Positions 35,529 through 43,198 are shown, counted from the first letter of the stretch. The stretch: 46,344 nucleotides of DNA from Bacteroidota bacterium (GCA_029262855.1 JAJCYP010000103.1:1-46344), one strand, 5' to 3'. A program made the numbers and translations. Notes: a model not told the origin generated them from the letters alone.

Positions 35529-35557
35529 TTCTTATCTAGACTAAGTCTAAATAAGAA
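35529..35557. promoter_or_regulatory. 29-nt palindromic operator upstream of TonB receptor
   Basis: The sequence is symmetric about position 35543: 13 of 14 base pairs match, the only mismatch being 35536/35550. Its core is TAGACTAAGTCTA flanked by AT-rich arms ttcttat and ataagaa. It lies 40 bp upstream of the receptor ATG, where a dimeric repressor would sit. The TAGACTAAGTCTA core resembles metal-repressor boxes of the DtxR/IdeR style more than a Fur box; that regulator assignment is a guess. Iron control of the receptor would fit. Confidence 0.75.
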
Positions 35558-35684
35558 CACCCTCCCTTTGAGACTTCTGCGTGAAACGGGGCCGGCTACC
35601 CCTTGTGTCGGTCGTCCCGCCTCGAAACCGCCCCCCCGATGAGGCGTATGTGGGCGCTCGATCGGAAAATTGCCGGTCCCCCCT

Positions 35685-35757
35685 GCCGCGTTCGTCTAGG
35701 GGCCTAGGACGCCGCCCTCTCACGGCGGTAACACGGGTTCAAATCCCGTACGCGGTA
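35685..35757 (+). tRNA. tRNA-Glu (anticodon CTC)
   Basis: A full cloverleaf can be drawn. The acceptor stem is GCCGCGT paired with ACGCGGT (one G-U). The D arm is GTC-TAGGGGCCTAG-GAC. The anticodon stem CCGCC/GGCGG carries the loop CTCTCAC with anticodon CTC at 35719-35721. The T arm is ACGGG-TTCAAAT-CCCGT. The discriminator is A at 35757, followed by CAA and not by an encoded CCA. The 3' end is the attachment site of the integrative element. A strong terminator follows. Confidence 0.95.
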
Positions 35758-35758
35758 C
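35741..35758. other. att core copy A (attL candidate, inside tRNA-Glu)
   Basis: The 18-base core aaatcccgtacgcggtac covers the T-stem end and 3' acceptor strand of tRNA-Glu. The same 18 bases occur at 42958-42975 and 43181-43198. A tyrosine integrase gene lies between them, and the 3' end of a tRNA gene is the classical target of such enzymes. Confidence 0.82.
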
Positions 35759-35767
35759 AAAAGCAAG

Positions 35768-35816
35768 CCCTCTTCGTAACTCTCTGCAACGCAGAGGGTT
35801 GTGGAGAGGGTTTTTT
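35768..35816 (+). terminator. Intrinsic terminator after tRNA-Glu
   Basis: The outer stem ccctct/agaggg (35768-35773 with 35805-35810) encloses an inner 10-bp stem aactctctgc/gcagagggtt with loop aac. A run of six T follows (35811-35816). The same fold is present in copy C with compensating base changes. Confidence 0.85.
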
Positions 35817-36168
35817 GCGTTGGGGACGGGGTGTCCCTATGGGTGCCCGATTGGGGTGGCTGCTAGACGCGGGAGGCGGATTGTCTGGGTGCCCGCATTA
35901 GCCCCGCGGTGGGCTTGATATCGCGAAGGACGATATGCGGAGCGGCGATATGTGGGTAGCGCTCGGGGTGCGATTCCTTGATGGTTTGGGCGCAAACAAG
36001 CTTTTACCTAAACTGATCGGATGCTCCAGGCGTGATATCCAGATGGACGTCGGTTTGGGGCTGCTAGTAAATGTGTTATCTGGACTTATCTGGACTCAAG
36101 CCCCGACTGTCGGGCTTCGAAGTGTGTCGTCTCTTTCGCATTGTTTCCAAAGTTGGGTTTGACATCCC

Positions 36169-37983
36169 ATGCGCAATTCTCACCTGACCTCGGCAGGTCT
36201 CTTCGCCTTGTCCACGTTGATTTCAGTCACGGCACTCGTTTCTTCGGCGGGTGCACAAACGCGAAGCTTGCTTTTCAGCCCCGCGACTCAAAACGATGGC
36301 GTCCCCCCGTGGGTTGACACGGCGAACTCTCAAGCGCATGCACGAGACTGGGTTTCAAGCAGCTCCGTGGCCAAGATGCGCGCCTCTGCTGAGTTGCTTA
36401 CAAGTCGCTCGTTTCGCATCCAACTTCCCGGCGGACTGGCAACACTGGCTCATTCGAGAGGCTTCACCAGACACGCCAGCGGGGGTGTAACCTGGGTCGG
36501 AACGTTCGGCGACGACCAGAGACTCCAAGTACTTGCCGCCAGCGAGTATGGCGTTGTGGGAAGGGTGGAGGTTGAAAGCCGGAGCTATTACGTCGAGCCA
36601 ATTGGCGGTGGGTGGCACCTAGTACAAGACGTTGTAGGTGGAGCAGTTGGGCGGGATTCACGAGATGTCCGGAAAAGTGGTGTCACTACCCCCGCCAATT
36701 CTTCGGCCAACAAGGGTGCCAGCAGTGGATCCACAAACATTGAGCTGCTTATCCTATATACACCGCAAGCGGCCGCTGGGATCATCGACGAGATCAATGC
36801 TGCGGAAACCGCTGCCAACACTTCGCTGAGTGCGTCGTGGGCGGTAGGTAGTGTCTCAGCCGCCGTGGTTGAGGAGTGGAACTTTCCTGAGCAGTCAGAC
36901 ACCGAAGCTCTGGTCCACGCCCTCGCATCAGATCCGGCGGTCGCTGCCCGCCGGGACGCAACTCAGACCGATTTAGTGGGCTTGGTTGTCAGCAGTACGA
37001 ATGGTTGTGGATATGCCGAGGTTGTTGGCGCCTCCGCGAGCAACGGGTTCTTTGTCGTCAAGAAGAGCTGTGCGGTTTCAAATCACAGTCTGATCCACGA
37101 GGTAGGTCACCTAGTCGGTGGCCGGCACAATGTAGAAGCTGATCCGATCACTACGCCGTACGCCCACGGTCACGGGTTCTGGGACAAGTTCGAATCTGGC
37201 TTCGGGACTATCATGGCCCTTGATGGCAGCCGCAAACCATACTGGTCTAATCCCGATCTGTACTTGCCCCTAGAGGATCCCGCAGCGATTTGGGGGAGCG
37301 CCACGGCCGACATGGCCACATTGTGGACCCAGCGGTCTGGAACCATGGCTGCGTTCAGGACCTACTCCGGACCGACCTTCACGGTGGACCTGTTGGGTCC
37401 GGATGAGATGAAATGGAAGGAGGAGTGCACGTTCTCGGCCGATGCCTATTGGTACGATCCACGCGATCCTTCGGAGGAAGACTGCCCCAGTTGCACGTAC
37501 AACTGGTACCAGCGAGCACTCGGTGCGCCAACCTGGACAAATACCAATGTTACGACATCGAGTATTTGGCTCACTCTGCTGAATCCGGGGGGAGTTGAGA
37601 TCCGGGTGGACGTGGACAACGGAAATGAGGTCAAGACTGTGACTGAGGTCATCTCCGAGTCCTCTTCGCCCGGCTGCTGGGAGCCGCCTGGAGCAAAGTG
37701 GGCTGGGGAGGTCACACCTTCCTCATTCGCCTTCCACCCACCGTATCCCAACCCGGCCCTTGGCCAGGTCGAGCTCACAATTGATGTCCCGAAGTCAGCC
37801 GATATCCAAATCACTGTCTATGATGCACTTGGACGCGAGGTGGCTCGCCCACACATGGGTGCAGAAGACGCGGGCACGCTTCGGGTGTCGTGGGGAACTG
37901 ACGGTCTGGCCCCTGGTGTGTACAGTGTCCGCGTAGCGGGCGGTGGCTGGTTCGCCACACGAACGGTCACCCTATTGAGGTAA
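36169..37983 (+). CDS. Secreted metzincin zinc metalloprotease with T9SS sorting domain
   Basis: A 604-residue exported protease carried by the integrative element. The signal peptide (MRNSHLTSAGLFALSTLISV, TALVSSAGAQ) is followed by a pro-region. The catalytic domain starts NIELLILYTPQAAAG. The zinc motif HEVGHLVGGRHN fits HExxHxxGxxH, and IMALDG may be the Met-turn; this is the layout of M12B-like/reprolysin-type metzincins. A PKD/Ig-like spacer (TFTVDLLGPDEMKWKEECTF) follows. The last 80 residues (YPNPALGQVELTI, VYDALGREV, GVYSVRVAG, TRTVTLLR) are a T9SS type A sorting domain. It should be released or surface-attached through the host's T9SS. The base composition looks less GC-rich than the core region. 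Confidence 0.88.
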   Translation: MRNSHLTSAGLFALSTLISVTALVSSAGAQTRSLLFSPATQNDGVPPWVDTANSQAHARDWVSSSSVAKMRASAELLTSRSFRIQLPGGLATLAHSRGFTRHASGGVTWVGTFGDDQRLQVLAASEYGVVGRVEVESRSYYVEPIGGGWHLVQDVVGGAVGRDSRDVRKSGVTTPANSSANKGASSGSTNIELLILYTPQAAAGIIDEINAAETAANTSLSASWAVGSVSAAVVEEWNFPEQSDTEALVHALASDPAVAARRDATQTDLVGLVVSSTNGCGYAEVVGASASNGFFVVKKSCAVSNHSLIHEVGHLVGGRHNVEADPITTPYAHGHGFWDKFESGFGTIMALDGSRKPYWSNPDLYLPLEDPAAIWGSATADMATLWTQRSGTMAAFRTYSGPTFTVDLLGPDEMKWKEECTFSADAYWYDPRDPSEEDCPSCTYNWYQRALGAPTWTNTNVTTSSIWLTLLNPGGVEIRVDVDNGNEVKTVTEVISESSSPGCWEPPGAKWAGEVTPSSFAFHPPYPNPALGQVELTIDVPKSADIQITVYDALGREVARPHMGAEDAGTLRVSWGTDGLAPGVYSVRVAGGGWFATRTVTLLR

Positions 37984-37987
37984 CTCG

Positions 37988-38722
37988 ATGCTGCGTCTTG
38001 CTCTGATTGGCGTGATAATGACGGCGGGCGTGGCCTGTGACACGGCTTTAGAGACACCCGGGCCGCCCGAGAGACCCGAGCTGGTGGATCTCCAGTGTCT
38101 GCAGCGCCCAGTCGGCAGTCACCTGATTCCCCTTGCGACGGGAAACACCTGGATCACTGAATCCTTCGTTCGGGGTGAGCTCCAGAGCGTGGGGACGACC
38201 GTGGTCGGCGATACACTGCGGAACTGGCCAAATTGGGACGGCCCTGCGTTCCCATTGAATACCGCGTTTGTAATCAATGGCGTTCTCGTCGATCCCGAGG
38301 ACAGCTACGTCTTCGGAAACAACGGGCTCGGCGTTTCCTTTCTGGGAGGGGTCGCCCCAGAAGATACCATAGTGGTGCGTTGGGACACGTGGCCCTATCC
38401 CACCGAGGTGGGTGCCCGGTCCCACTACCGCCATGTCGGCTACTCGGTCTCCGGTGACTGGGCGGAAGCGCCTGCCACGCTTGAGTGGACGGTTGTGTCG
38501 ACCGACTCGCTTCTATACACCCCACTAGGGGCATTCCGCACGGTCGTATTTCAAAGGGAAGGCAGGTACGACAGTCTTGATTCAACCAAAATCAAGCGAG
38601 ACACCCACTTCTACGCCCCTGGCATCGGTCGCATTCAGATCCAGCAGCATCGGTTGCACGAACCGGAACCCTGGGCTGTGACGTTCTTGAACGAGTACTG
38701 TCTTATGCAGGAGCCACCGTGA
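37988..38722 (+). CDS. Putative lipoprotein, cargo of the element
   Basis: A 244-residue exported protein, not recognised. The N-terminus MLRLALIGVIMTAGVAC has a hydrophobic segment and a cysteine at residue 17, but the box GVAC is a poor lipobox. The mature part contains LIPLATGNTWITESFVRGE, NTAFVINGVLVDPEDSYVFG, WTVVSTDSLLYTPLGAFRTV, and HFYAPGIGRIQIQQHRLHE, a beta-rich composition with several Trp and Tyr residues. The arrangement 'ATGNTW...GxFRTVVFQ...YAPGIGRIQ' is found in bacterial secreted proteins of unknown function. It starts 4 bp after the metalloprotease stop, so it is in the same transcript and may work with it. Confidence 0.72.
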   Translation: MLRLALIGVIMTAGVACDTALETPGPPERPELVDLQCLQRPVGSHLIPLATGNTWITESFVRGELQSVGTTVVGDTLRNWPNWDGPAFPLNTAFVINGVLVDPEDSYVFGNNGLGVSFLGGVAPEDTIVVRWDTWPYPTEVGARSHYRHVGYSVSGDWAEAPATLEWTVVSTDSLLYTPLGAFRTVVFQREGRYDSLDSTKIKRDTHFYAPGIGRIQIQQHRLHEPEPWAVTFLNEYCLMQEPP

Positions 38723-39158
38723 TTGTGGAGGGACGGGTGTCTGGAAGCATGGCGGCGGAGAAGTTCCGCTCCGCCTTTGCCGGCCCGGATCCACAATCGG
38801 AGGTTGCTGCGCTTTCACTGAGGCAAGCTCCCTCCGAACATAACGCAGAGCTACAAACGGGCGTCCAGATAACCCGCGCATGTTGCGGACTCGCGCCAAC
38901 GCTCGGCCTCATGGCCCTCGCTGAGTCAGTCTTGCCGTGTGATCACCCTTGCACTTGCTCGCCGCAAATCCGCCCGCTGTTATGGTGAAGACTTCGAGAT
39001 TCGAACGAGGAAACGAGCCTAGAAAGTTGGCCACCCGGATCGTCGGAAGCGATTTGCTCAACCGGGACGCTGCGGCGGACGAGGCAGCGCTCGGGTAGCC
39101 GCGTCGTCCCACAGGGCATCTTGTGGTCCTTCGATCAATGGCAGGGAGCGCCCTCTGT
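38723..39158. other. 436-bp gap; no gene supported
   Basis: Contains the candidate terminator at 38754 and the convergent end of the cargo and integrase operons. The open frames here are short and lack a ribosome site or homology. Nothing else was recognised. Confidence 0.5.
38754..38778 (+). terminator. Candidate terminator after cargo lipoprotein
   Basis: GGCGGAG (38754-38760) pairs with CTCCGCC (38769-38775) over the 8-nt loop aagttccg, followed by TTT. It lies 31 bp after the lipoprotein stop. The T-run is short. Confidence 0.55.
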
Positions 39159-40325
39159 TCAGAACTCAATGCCAGAAAACCCCGCAACCATTCTCTCAGC
39201 CACCGCCTCGGGGATAAGGTGGGCGTAGCGCATCGTCTGATTGATCTTCGAGTGTCGAAGCACTTCCTGAATGACCTTGAGATCAGTGCCATTCTCTGCC
39301 AACCATGACGCGCACGTGTGCCGGAGGCTGTGGAAATGAAACTGGTCAGGCAGCCTAGCGAGTCTCCTGTATTCTCGGAAGAGGCTGCTAATCCACTCGC
39401 CGTCCAGCTTGCCGCCGCGCGGTCCCGTGAAGACATAGCCCTCCGGGACCCGCTCACTCCGAAGGCCCGCGAGGACAGACTGCGACAGGGGCACAAGCGG
39501 AACGCGGTCCTCGTGACCGGTCTTGGTTAGGCGGGTTCCATCGTGCCGGATACTCAGCCAACCGTACTGGATGCCCGATCGAGACCGCTTCGGCGGGTCG
39601 AAGAGCTCTACGTCCGCCCACTTGAGATTGCATAGCTCCCCTCGGCGGAGACCCGTCGCTACTGCAAGGAGCACCACATCTTTTAACACGGCACGGCCTG
39701 CCCGGCGGCGGTGAACCTCGATGTCGAAGTCAATTGCCGCGAGGAGCCGCCGCACATTCTCCGTCGAGAGGTACTCTGTCACTCGGCGCTTGACCTGCTT
39801 CGTGTGACGGGGCATTTCCTTCAGGAGGACCGCCGCAGGGTTCGAGGTAACCCAACCGCGCGTGGAACAAAACTCCAAGAACTTCCGGCATTCGTAGAGA
39901 TAGCGAAGCCGGGTGCCGGAGTTCAGATCCGGCCGAAGACAATGAGACCGGAGGATATCGGCTGTCAGCCCTGATGCCAGCGTATTTGGATGGGCTCGCG
40001 CTATCGGCTCCAAGCGATGCCTCTTACACTTCCGGGTGCTTTCCCGGATATGCTCGTCTTTTAGGTATTCCCTGATGGCCTCCCCGATCGTCATGTCCTT
40101 TGCGCGGCGTTCGTTCCACGGGTCGAAGACTTCGTTCAAGTATGCCCACCGAAGCTGCTCCGCCGTGCGTTCCGCGGCATCTGCCTTGGTGGTATGAAGC
40201 GAGCGCTCAATCTGCCGCGGCGTCCTGGATGGATCGTAGAACCGGATGTAGAATCGCTTTCCACGCTTCCGAGTTTTCGGTTCGAAGAACGCGCGCCCGC
40301 TTTTGAAGGTTTTTTGACAGCTCAC
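39159..40325 (-). CDS. Tyrosine-type site-specific integrase
   Basis: A 388-residue recombinase of the phage-integrase family. The catalytic residues are visible: Arg in VATGLRRGELCNLKW, Lys in TKTGHEDRVPL, HSLRHTCASWL (His-Arg), the His in VLRHSKINQTM, and the nucleophilic Tyr in TMRYAHLIPEA. The N-terminal half (FKSGRAFFEPKTRKRGKRFY) is a basic arm-binding/core-binding region. It is the third gene of the rep-xis-int operon; its GTG overlaps the stop of the xis-like gene by 4 bp (GTGA). It should recombine the att core with the tRNA-Glu 3' end. Confidence 0.95.
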   Translation of the reverse strand: MSCQKTFKSGRAFFEPKTRKRGKRFYIRFYDPSRTPRQIERSLHTTKADAAERTAEQLRWAYLNEVFDPWNERRAKDMTIGEAIREYLKDEHIRESTRKCKRHRLEPIARAHPNTLASGLTADILRSHCLRPDLNSGTRLRYLYECRKFLEFCSTRGWVTSNPAAVLLKEMPRHTKQVKRRVTEYLSTENVRRLLAAIDFDIEVHRRRAGRAVLKDVVLLAVATGLRRGELCNLKWADVELFDPPKRSRSGIQYGWLSIRHDGTRLTKTGHEDRVPLVPLSQSVLAGLRSERVPEGYVFTGPRGGKLDGEWISSLFREYRRLARLPDQFHFHSLRHTCASWLAENGTDLKVIQEVLRHSKINQTMRYAHLIPEAVAERMVAGFSGIEF

Positions 40326-40618
40326 AGGGCTCCTCCCGGATTCCTCGCGTACCGGAGAAACTCAGCACCCGAAACGAACGGACGTTTTCCGTCGTGGATG
40401 ATCCTGAAAAGGCGCTCGTCAGCTCGACGCCGCAATGTTCTCCCGCTGACTCCGAGGTATTGTGCGGCCTCAGCGAGCGAATAGCGCCTCTTTGGGTCAA
40501 TTATGGTCGAACAGGTGAGGGCATCCTCAATCCTCACTAGGGTGCTCTGCACCTCTGTGACTCGCTCCGAGAGTTCGTCCAACGTCCAGTATGCAAAGTA
40601 GGGTGGTGTGTGCAGCAT
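40322..40618 (-). CDS. Excisionase-like helix-turn-helix protein
   Basis: A 98-residue small DNA-binding protein. Residues about 44-90 are a MerR/excisionase-family helix-turn-helix: RYSLAEAAQYLGVSGRTLRR, then RIIHDGKRPFVSGAEFLRYAR. The N-terminal part is helical. The ATG at 40618 shares its last base with the rep stop (TGATG); a GTG at 40621 is an alternative. It overlaps the integrase start by 4 bp. The position between rep and int fits a recombination directionality factor. Confidence 0.85.
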   Translation of the reverse strand: MLHTPPYFAYWTLDELSERVTEVQSTLVRIEDALTCSTIIDPKRRYSLAEAAQYLGVSGRTLRRRADERLFRIIHDGKRPFVSGAEFLRYARNPGGAL

Positions 40619-42294
40619 CACGACTCACCTCCTTCGGTCGGTCGCGCAGAGAACGGTTTCCTCCCCGGGTGCCTCTTCATCTTCTCTCGGATCTCCCGCA
40701 CCAGCCAGTCCACCAGTTTGCCACGTTCCACGTCGGTTGGTTCTTCTCCGCAGTCACCGACAGTCATTTCGATGTAGTGTCGCAAGAGGCGATCATCAGC
40801 GGTAAGGATCTCCCATCCACGTCTTCGTCCTTGGATTACGATATCGTCAACGACACGTCGCGCTCGCCCGGAGAAGTCATTCAAATCGGATAGCAGGAAT
40901 AACTTTGCGAGTAATCCAATCGCCTGCTTTGCGAGTTGTGATTCGTCCACCTCCACATTGAACTGGGGAGCGGCTGGCTGGAAGTGACTTCCGCACTCCG
41001 CAATGGGCCTCCACTTCTCGCTAAATCCGGCACGACTCAACCGCTTGGATGGGTCGGCTACCAGTACAAAATGCTTCGTCGCAAACCAGTGCCAAAGCTC
41101 TCGGACGGCCTTCGGCGAGAGATGCCGCAATTCTTCAACCCCGGCTCGGCGTAGCTTTTCCCGCTTGAACCGAGCCTCGACCCGCCAAACGGGCAACCCG
41201 CTGGTAATACCGTAGGAACGCCACAAGCCCCGCCAATAGGGATCATTCCCCTTCGTCTGCTGGAGCTGCTTGTCATACAGGCTGTAGATAAGATCCTTCT
41301 GACCGCCCAGGTTTGTGATCCCGGAGAGCAGGCCTTTGGCCACGTGCGTCGTGTAGCTGCCGTTCCGCAGTGCCAAGCCCCGAATAAGATCGAGATCTGC
41401 GTGCACAAAGGGATGGGGGACGTCGCACCGAACGTGTACTTCTGAGAGATCCAGCGCTAGAGGCTCAAATCGGATCAGGGCGAGGAAATCAAGAACCCAG
41501 CGCTCAAGATCCGCAACGCTGTTCTCGACGCACCAACGTGCTCCGAATCGAATAAGTAGCGGGGGACGTGACTTGTTGGGTGATCCCTTGATCTCAGGCG
41601 AGTCGGCACCGCGGAGCAGAACGCGGTAGCCTCCCCGCCCGGCATGAGGGAAGACACGCAGCTCGGTCCCGTCAGGAGCCTCAAAGAACACACCCTCGTC
41701 CGTCAAAGCCGCCTCCTCGGCGGCGGAGCGAAGGTCAAAGAAGCGTTCGGAGGCCTCTGGGTCCGCCCACTCGCCGCGCACCGAAACAGCCAGGGCATCG
41801 AGCGCGAGTCGATGGAAGTATTCAGAGGGTTTGCCCAACGCTGAGGCGTTGCTGAAAGAGAATCCGGTGAAAGAGTCCTTCTTGGCAGAATCGACCCCTG
41901 TGTTACCACGTCCGGGGTCGGCGGGAGAAGTGAGGAATGGATCGCGGGAACGACGATGCGATCCGGCCACGGTCCCCGGCTTGGCCGCGGTCCGGACAGC
42001 CTCACCGTCCCCGCTCTGCCCTGTTTGGCCCTTGGTTGGTTTTCTCGGACCCTTCGCGGCGAGCCCTGAGCCTGCACGCGTCTTCGCCGCGTGCAGCACG
42101 TCGCGGCGTGGGCTGTTTACGGGGAAGGTCTCGCTGGGCGAGCCCTTCAAGGCCTGCTCCGCTTTGCGGAGCTTGCCCGCCGCGTTGCGTCGGGCGCGGA
42201 TTGCGGCCTTTTCGGCCGCGCTGCTCGTGTCAGCCTTCCGGCCGCTCGCCGAGGTGGTGCCGGGAACTGCCGGGTGGTCAGATGCTTTGGACAT
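40618..42294 (-). CDS. Putative replication initiator (Rep_trans-like) of the element
   Basis: A 558-residue protein. The first 150 residues are low-complexity and rich in Ala, Lys, Ser and Gly (AEKAAIRARRNAAGKLRKAE). The body shows features of the Rep_trans/replication initiation factor fold: RIFGARWCVENSVADL-type text (RFGARWCVENSVADL), EVHVRCDVPHPFV, a Tyr-rich block LIYSLYDKQLQQ, and WRVEARFKREKLRRAGVEE, resembling the YxDK and RxE motifs of such proteins. This would support autonomous circular replication or maintenance. The assignment rests on motif memory only; a different DNA-processing protein is possible. It is the first gene of the operon with xis and int. Confidence 0.6.
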   Translation of the reverse strand: MSKASDHPAVPGTTSASGRKADTSSAAEKAAIRARRNAAGKLRKAEQALKGSPSETFPVNSPRRDVLHAAKTRAGSGLAAKGPRKPTKGQTGQSGDGEAVRTAAKPGTVAGSHRRSRDPFLTSPADPGRGNTGVDSAKKDSFTGFSFSNASALGKPSEYFHRLALDALAVSVRGEWADPEASERFFDLRSAAEEAALTDEGVFFEAPDGTELRVFPHAGRGGYRVLLRGADSPEIKGSPNKSRPPLLIRFGARWCVENSVADLERWVLDFLALIRFEPLALDLSEVHVRCDVPHPFVHADLDLIRGLALRNGSYTTHVAKGLLSGITNLGGQKDLIYSLYDKQLQQTKGNDPYWRGLWRSYGITSGLPVWRVEARFKREKLRRAGVEELRHLSPKAVRELWHWFATKHFVLVADPSKRLSRAGFSEKWRPIAECGSHFQPAAPQFNVEVDESQLAKQAIGLLAKLFLLSDLNDFSGRARRVVDDIVIQGRRRGWEILTADDRLLRHYIEMTVGDCGEEPTDVERGKLVDWLVREIREKMKRHPGRKPFSARPTEGGES

Positions 42295-42349
42295 GAGAAT
42301 CGCCTATGTGTGTTTTTGCTTACCAGAGTGAGAAACCAAGCGATTTCCA

Positions 42350-42381
42350 GGGCCTCGCTGTTGCACCAGCGGGGCCCTTTT
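42350..42381 (+). terminator. Plus-strand hairpin with T-run in the rep leader
   Basis: gggcc-tc-gctg (42350-42360) pairs with cagc-gg-ggccc (42367-42377) and TTTT follows (42378-42381). Both flanking genes are leftward, so a plus-strand terminator here has no obvious gene to end. It could terminate an antisense RNA that regulates rep. Confidence 0.5.
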
Positions 42382-42386
42382 CGCTT

Positions 42387-42716
42387 CTACAAATCGGATT
42401 TGGGGCGGCCAATGAGGTAGTCCGGCGCGTAGTCCGGGATTCGCATTACCGCAGGGTTGATTACTCCCAGTGACGAGGTCAAGACTTCGAAGACGAACGC
42501 CTCCAGCTTGACAAGCCGCTCTCGGATGCCCTTGTCGTCATCCTCGTCCTTCGAAGGCATGGCGGTTCCAGCGGGATAATTGTCCCGCTCCGCCACGGCG
42601 CGGTACTGGGAGACGGCGCTTCTGACAATTTCAGAGACCGGCTTCCCGTGCACTTCGCTGGCCTCATAGAGCCATTGGAAATCGTCGTCAGGGAGCAAGA
42701 CGTGGAAACGTTTCAT
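42387..42716 (-). CDS. Ribbon-helix-helix/CopG-like DNA-binding protein
   Basis: A 109-residue protein whose N-terminus MKRFHVLLPDDDFQWLYEAS, then HGKPVSEIVRSAVSQYR, is a typical ribbon-helix-helix fold: one beta strand, then two helices. The rest is acidic linker plus a C-terminal helix (RERLVKLEAFVFEVL). The ATG at 42716 was chosen because it begins the strand. It is probably a transcriptional regulator of the element or an antitoxin-like protein; no toxin gene was seen beside it. A clear sigma70-type promoter precedes it. Confidence 0.8.
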   Translation of the reverse strand: MKRFHVLLPDDDFQWLYEASEVHGKPVSEIVRSAVSQYRAVAERDNYPAGTAMPSKDEDDDKGIRERLVKLEAFVFEVLTSSLGVINPAVMRIPDYAPDYLIGRPKSDL

Positions 42717-42765
42717 GCGATTATTCAGGTTGGGTGTAGCGCGCACAACGCATGCGACACCCAAT

Positions 42766-42794
42766 AATAAACAAGCCTCAAGCCAGAGTGTCAA
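42766..42794 (-). promoter_or_regulatory. Sigma70-type promoter for the ribbon-helix-helix gene
   Basis: On the minus strand TTGACA (42794-42789) is followed after 17 nt by TTTATT (42771-42766). The ATG is about 50 bp downstream, with a small palindrome (cgcatgcg) in the leader that could be an autoregulatory site. Confidence 0.65.
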
Positions 42795-42957
42795 CTAAAA
42801 GGCTCACAAATGCGGAATCAGGGATGGGACTTTGCCTGAGCGCTTTCCCTACAGCTGCCCTACAAAGAGTCCAGAACAGTCCACCCTTGTCCTCCGGTGC
42901 GCAGACGAATCTGCACTAGTGGCCTCAAGAGGCGTGATTGGCTATTCCGACGCCAAT

Positions 42958-42975
42958 AAATCCCGTACGCGGTAC
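42958..42975. other. att core copy B (attR candidate with encoded CCA)
   Basis: aaatcccgtacgcggtac followed by cataaa, so the acceptor strand ACGCGGT, discriminator A and an encoded CCA (42974-42976) are complete. Five bases further a strong tRNA-type terminator begins. This is what the original tRNA-Glu 3' end should look like, so this copy is the best attR candidate. Confidence 0.75.
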
Positions 42976-42979
42976 CATA

Positions 42980-43014
42980 AAGCCCCGGTCCAGCTCAGTG
43001 CCGGACTGGGGCTT
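42980..43014 (+). terminator. Terminator downstream of att copy B
   Basis: aagccccggtcc (42980-42991) pairs with ggactggggctt (43003-43014) over 12 bp with one G-U; the loop has 11 nt. It is followed by gctatgttt. Probably the native terminator of tRNA-Glu, now 7.2 kb away from the gene. Confidence 0.75.
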
Positions 43015-43180
43015 GCTATGTTTGGGAATGGGGGGATTTTAACCCGTGAGGGTTCTGCCGAGCAATAAGCAAGCGCAGCTTGCGCATGCGACGCACGACG
43101 GGGCCCCCGGCCCCGGAGTAAATCCCGTACCCCCGATCTATCTCGTTCGGCCAGACGAAGATCAGGGTGCAAGGGCTGCA

Positions 43181-43198
43181 AAATCCCGTACGCGGTAC
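43181..43198. other. att core copy C
   Basis: The third copy of aaatcccgtacgcggtac. Bases after it (aaaagcaagccc) match copy A, not copy B; bases before it do not form a tRNA. It is either a second integration junction or the left end of an older related element. Confidence 0.75.

Larger units (their letters stand above)
35741..36073. repeat. Att-proximal module, copy A (about 330 bp)
   Basis: From the att core to about 36073 this segment is a diverged duplicate of 43181-43510, with long identical stretches such as gacgatatgcggagcggcga and cctaaactgatcgga. It contains the terminator hairpin, two gggtgccc elements, the direct repeats cgatatgcgg and cgatatgtgg (arm-site-like), and the hairpin gtttg-ggcg-caaac. 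No protein is visible. It probably belongs to the integrative element as integrase or excisionase arm sites and/or as a leader of the following cargo gene. Confidence 0.75.
35741..42975. mobile_element. Integrative element in tRNA-Glu (about 7.2 kb, att A to att B)
   Basis: It is bounded by 18-bp direct repeats, one in the tRNA-Glu gene and one followed by CCA and a terminator. It carries metalloprotease and lipoprotein cargo on the plus strand and a leftward int-xis-rep operon plus a ribbon-helix-helix gene. The right boundary could instead be att copy C (43181), which would make it about 7.4 kb. No conjugation or capsid gene was seen, so it is probably a small mobilizable or satellite-like element. 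Confidence 0.78.
42717..43180. other. Non-coding right-end region of the element
   Basis: Holds the promoter, att copy B, a tRNA-type terminator, and a 12-nt partial core (taaatcccgtac) at 43119-43130. Two small palindromes follow the terminator: gcaagc-gca-gcttgc and ggggcc-ccc-ggcccc. No gene is supported. Confidence 0.6.

Noticed and set aside
38719-38988. 89-codon ORF after the cargo lipoprotein
   Set aside because: It overlaps the candidate terminator, has no family resemblance, no ribosome site, and a composition unlike a protein.
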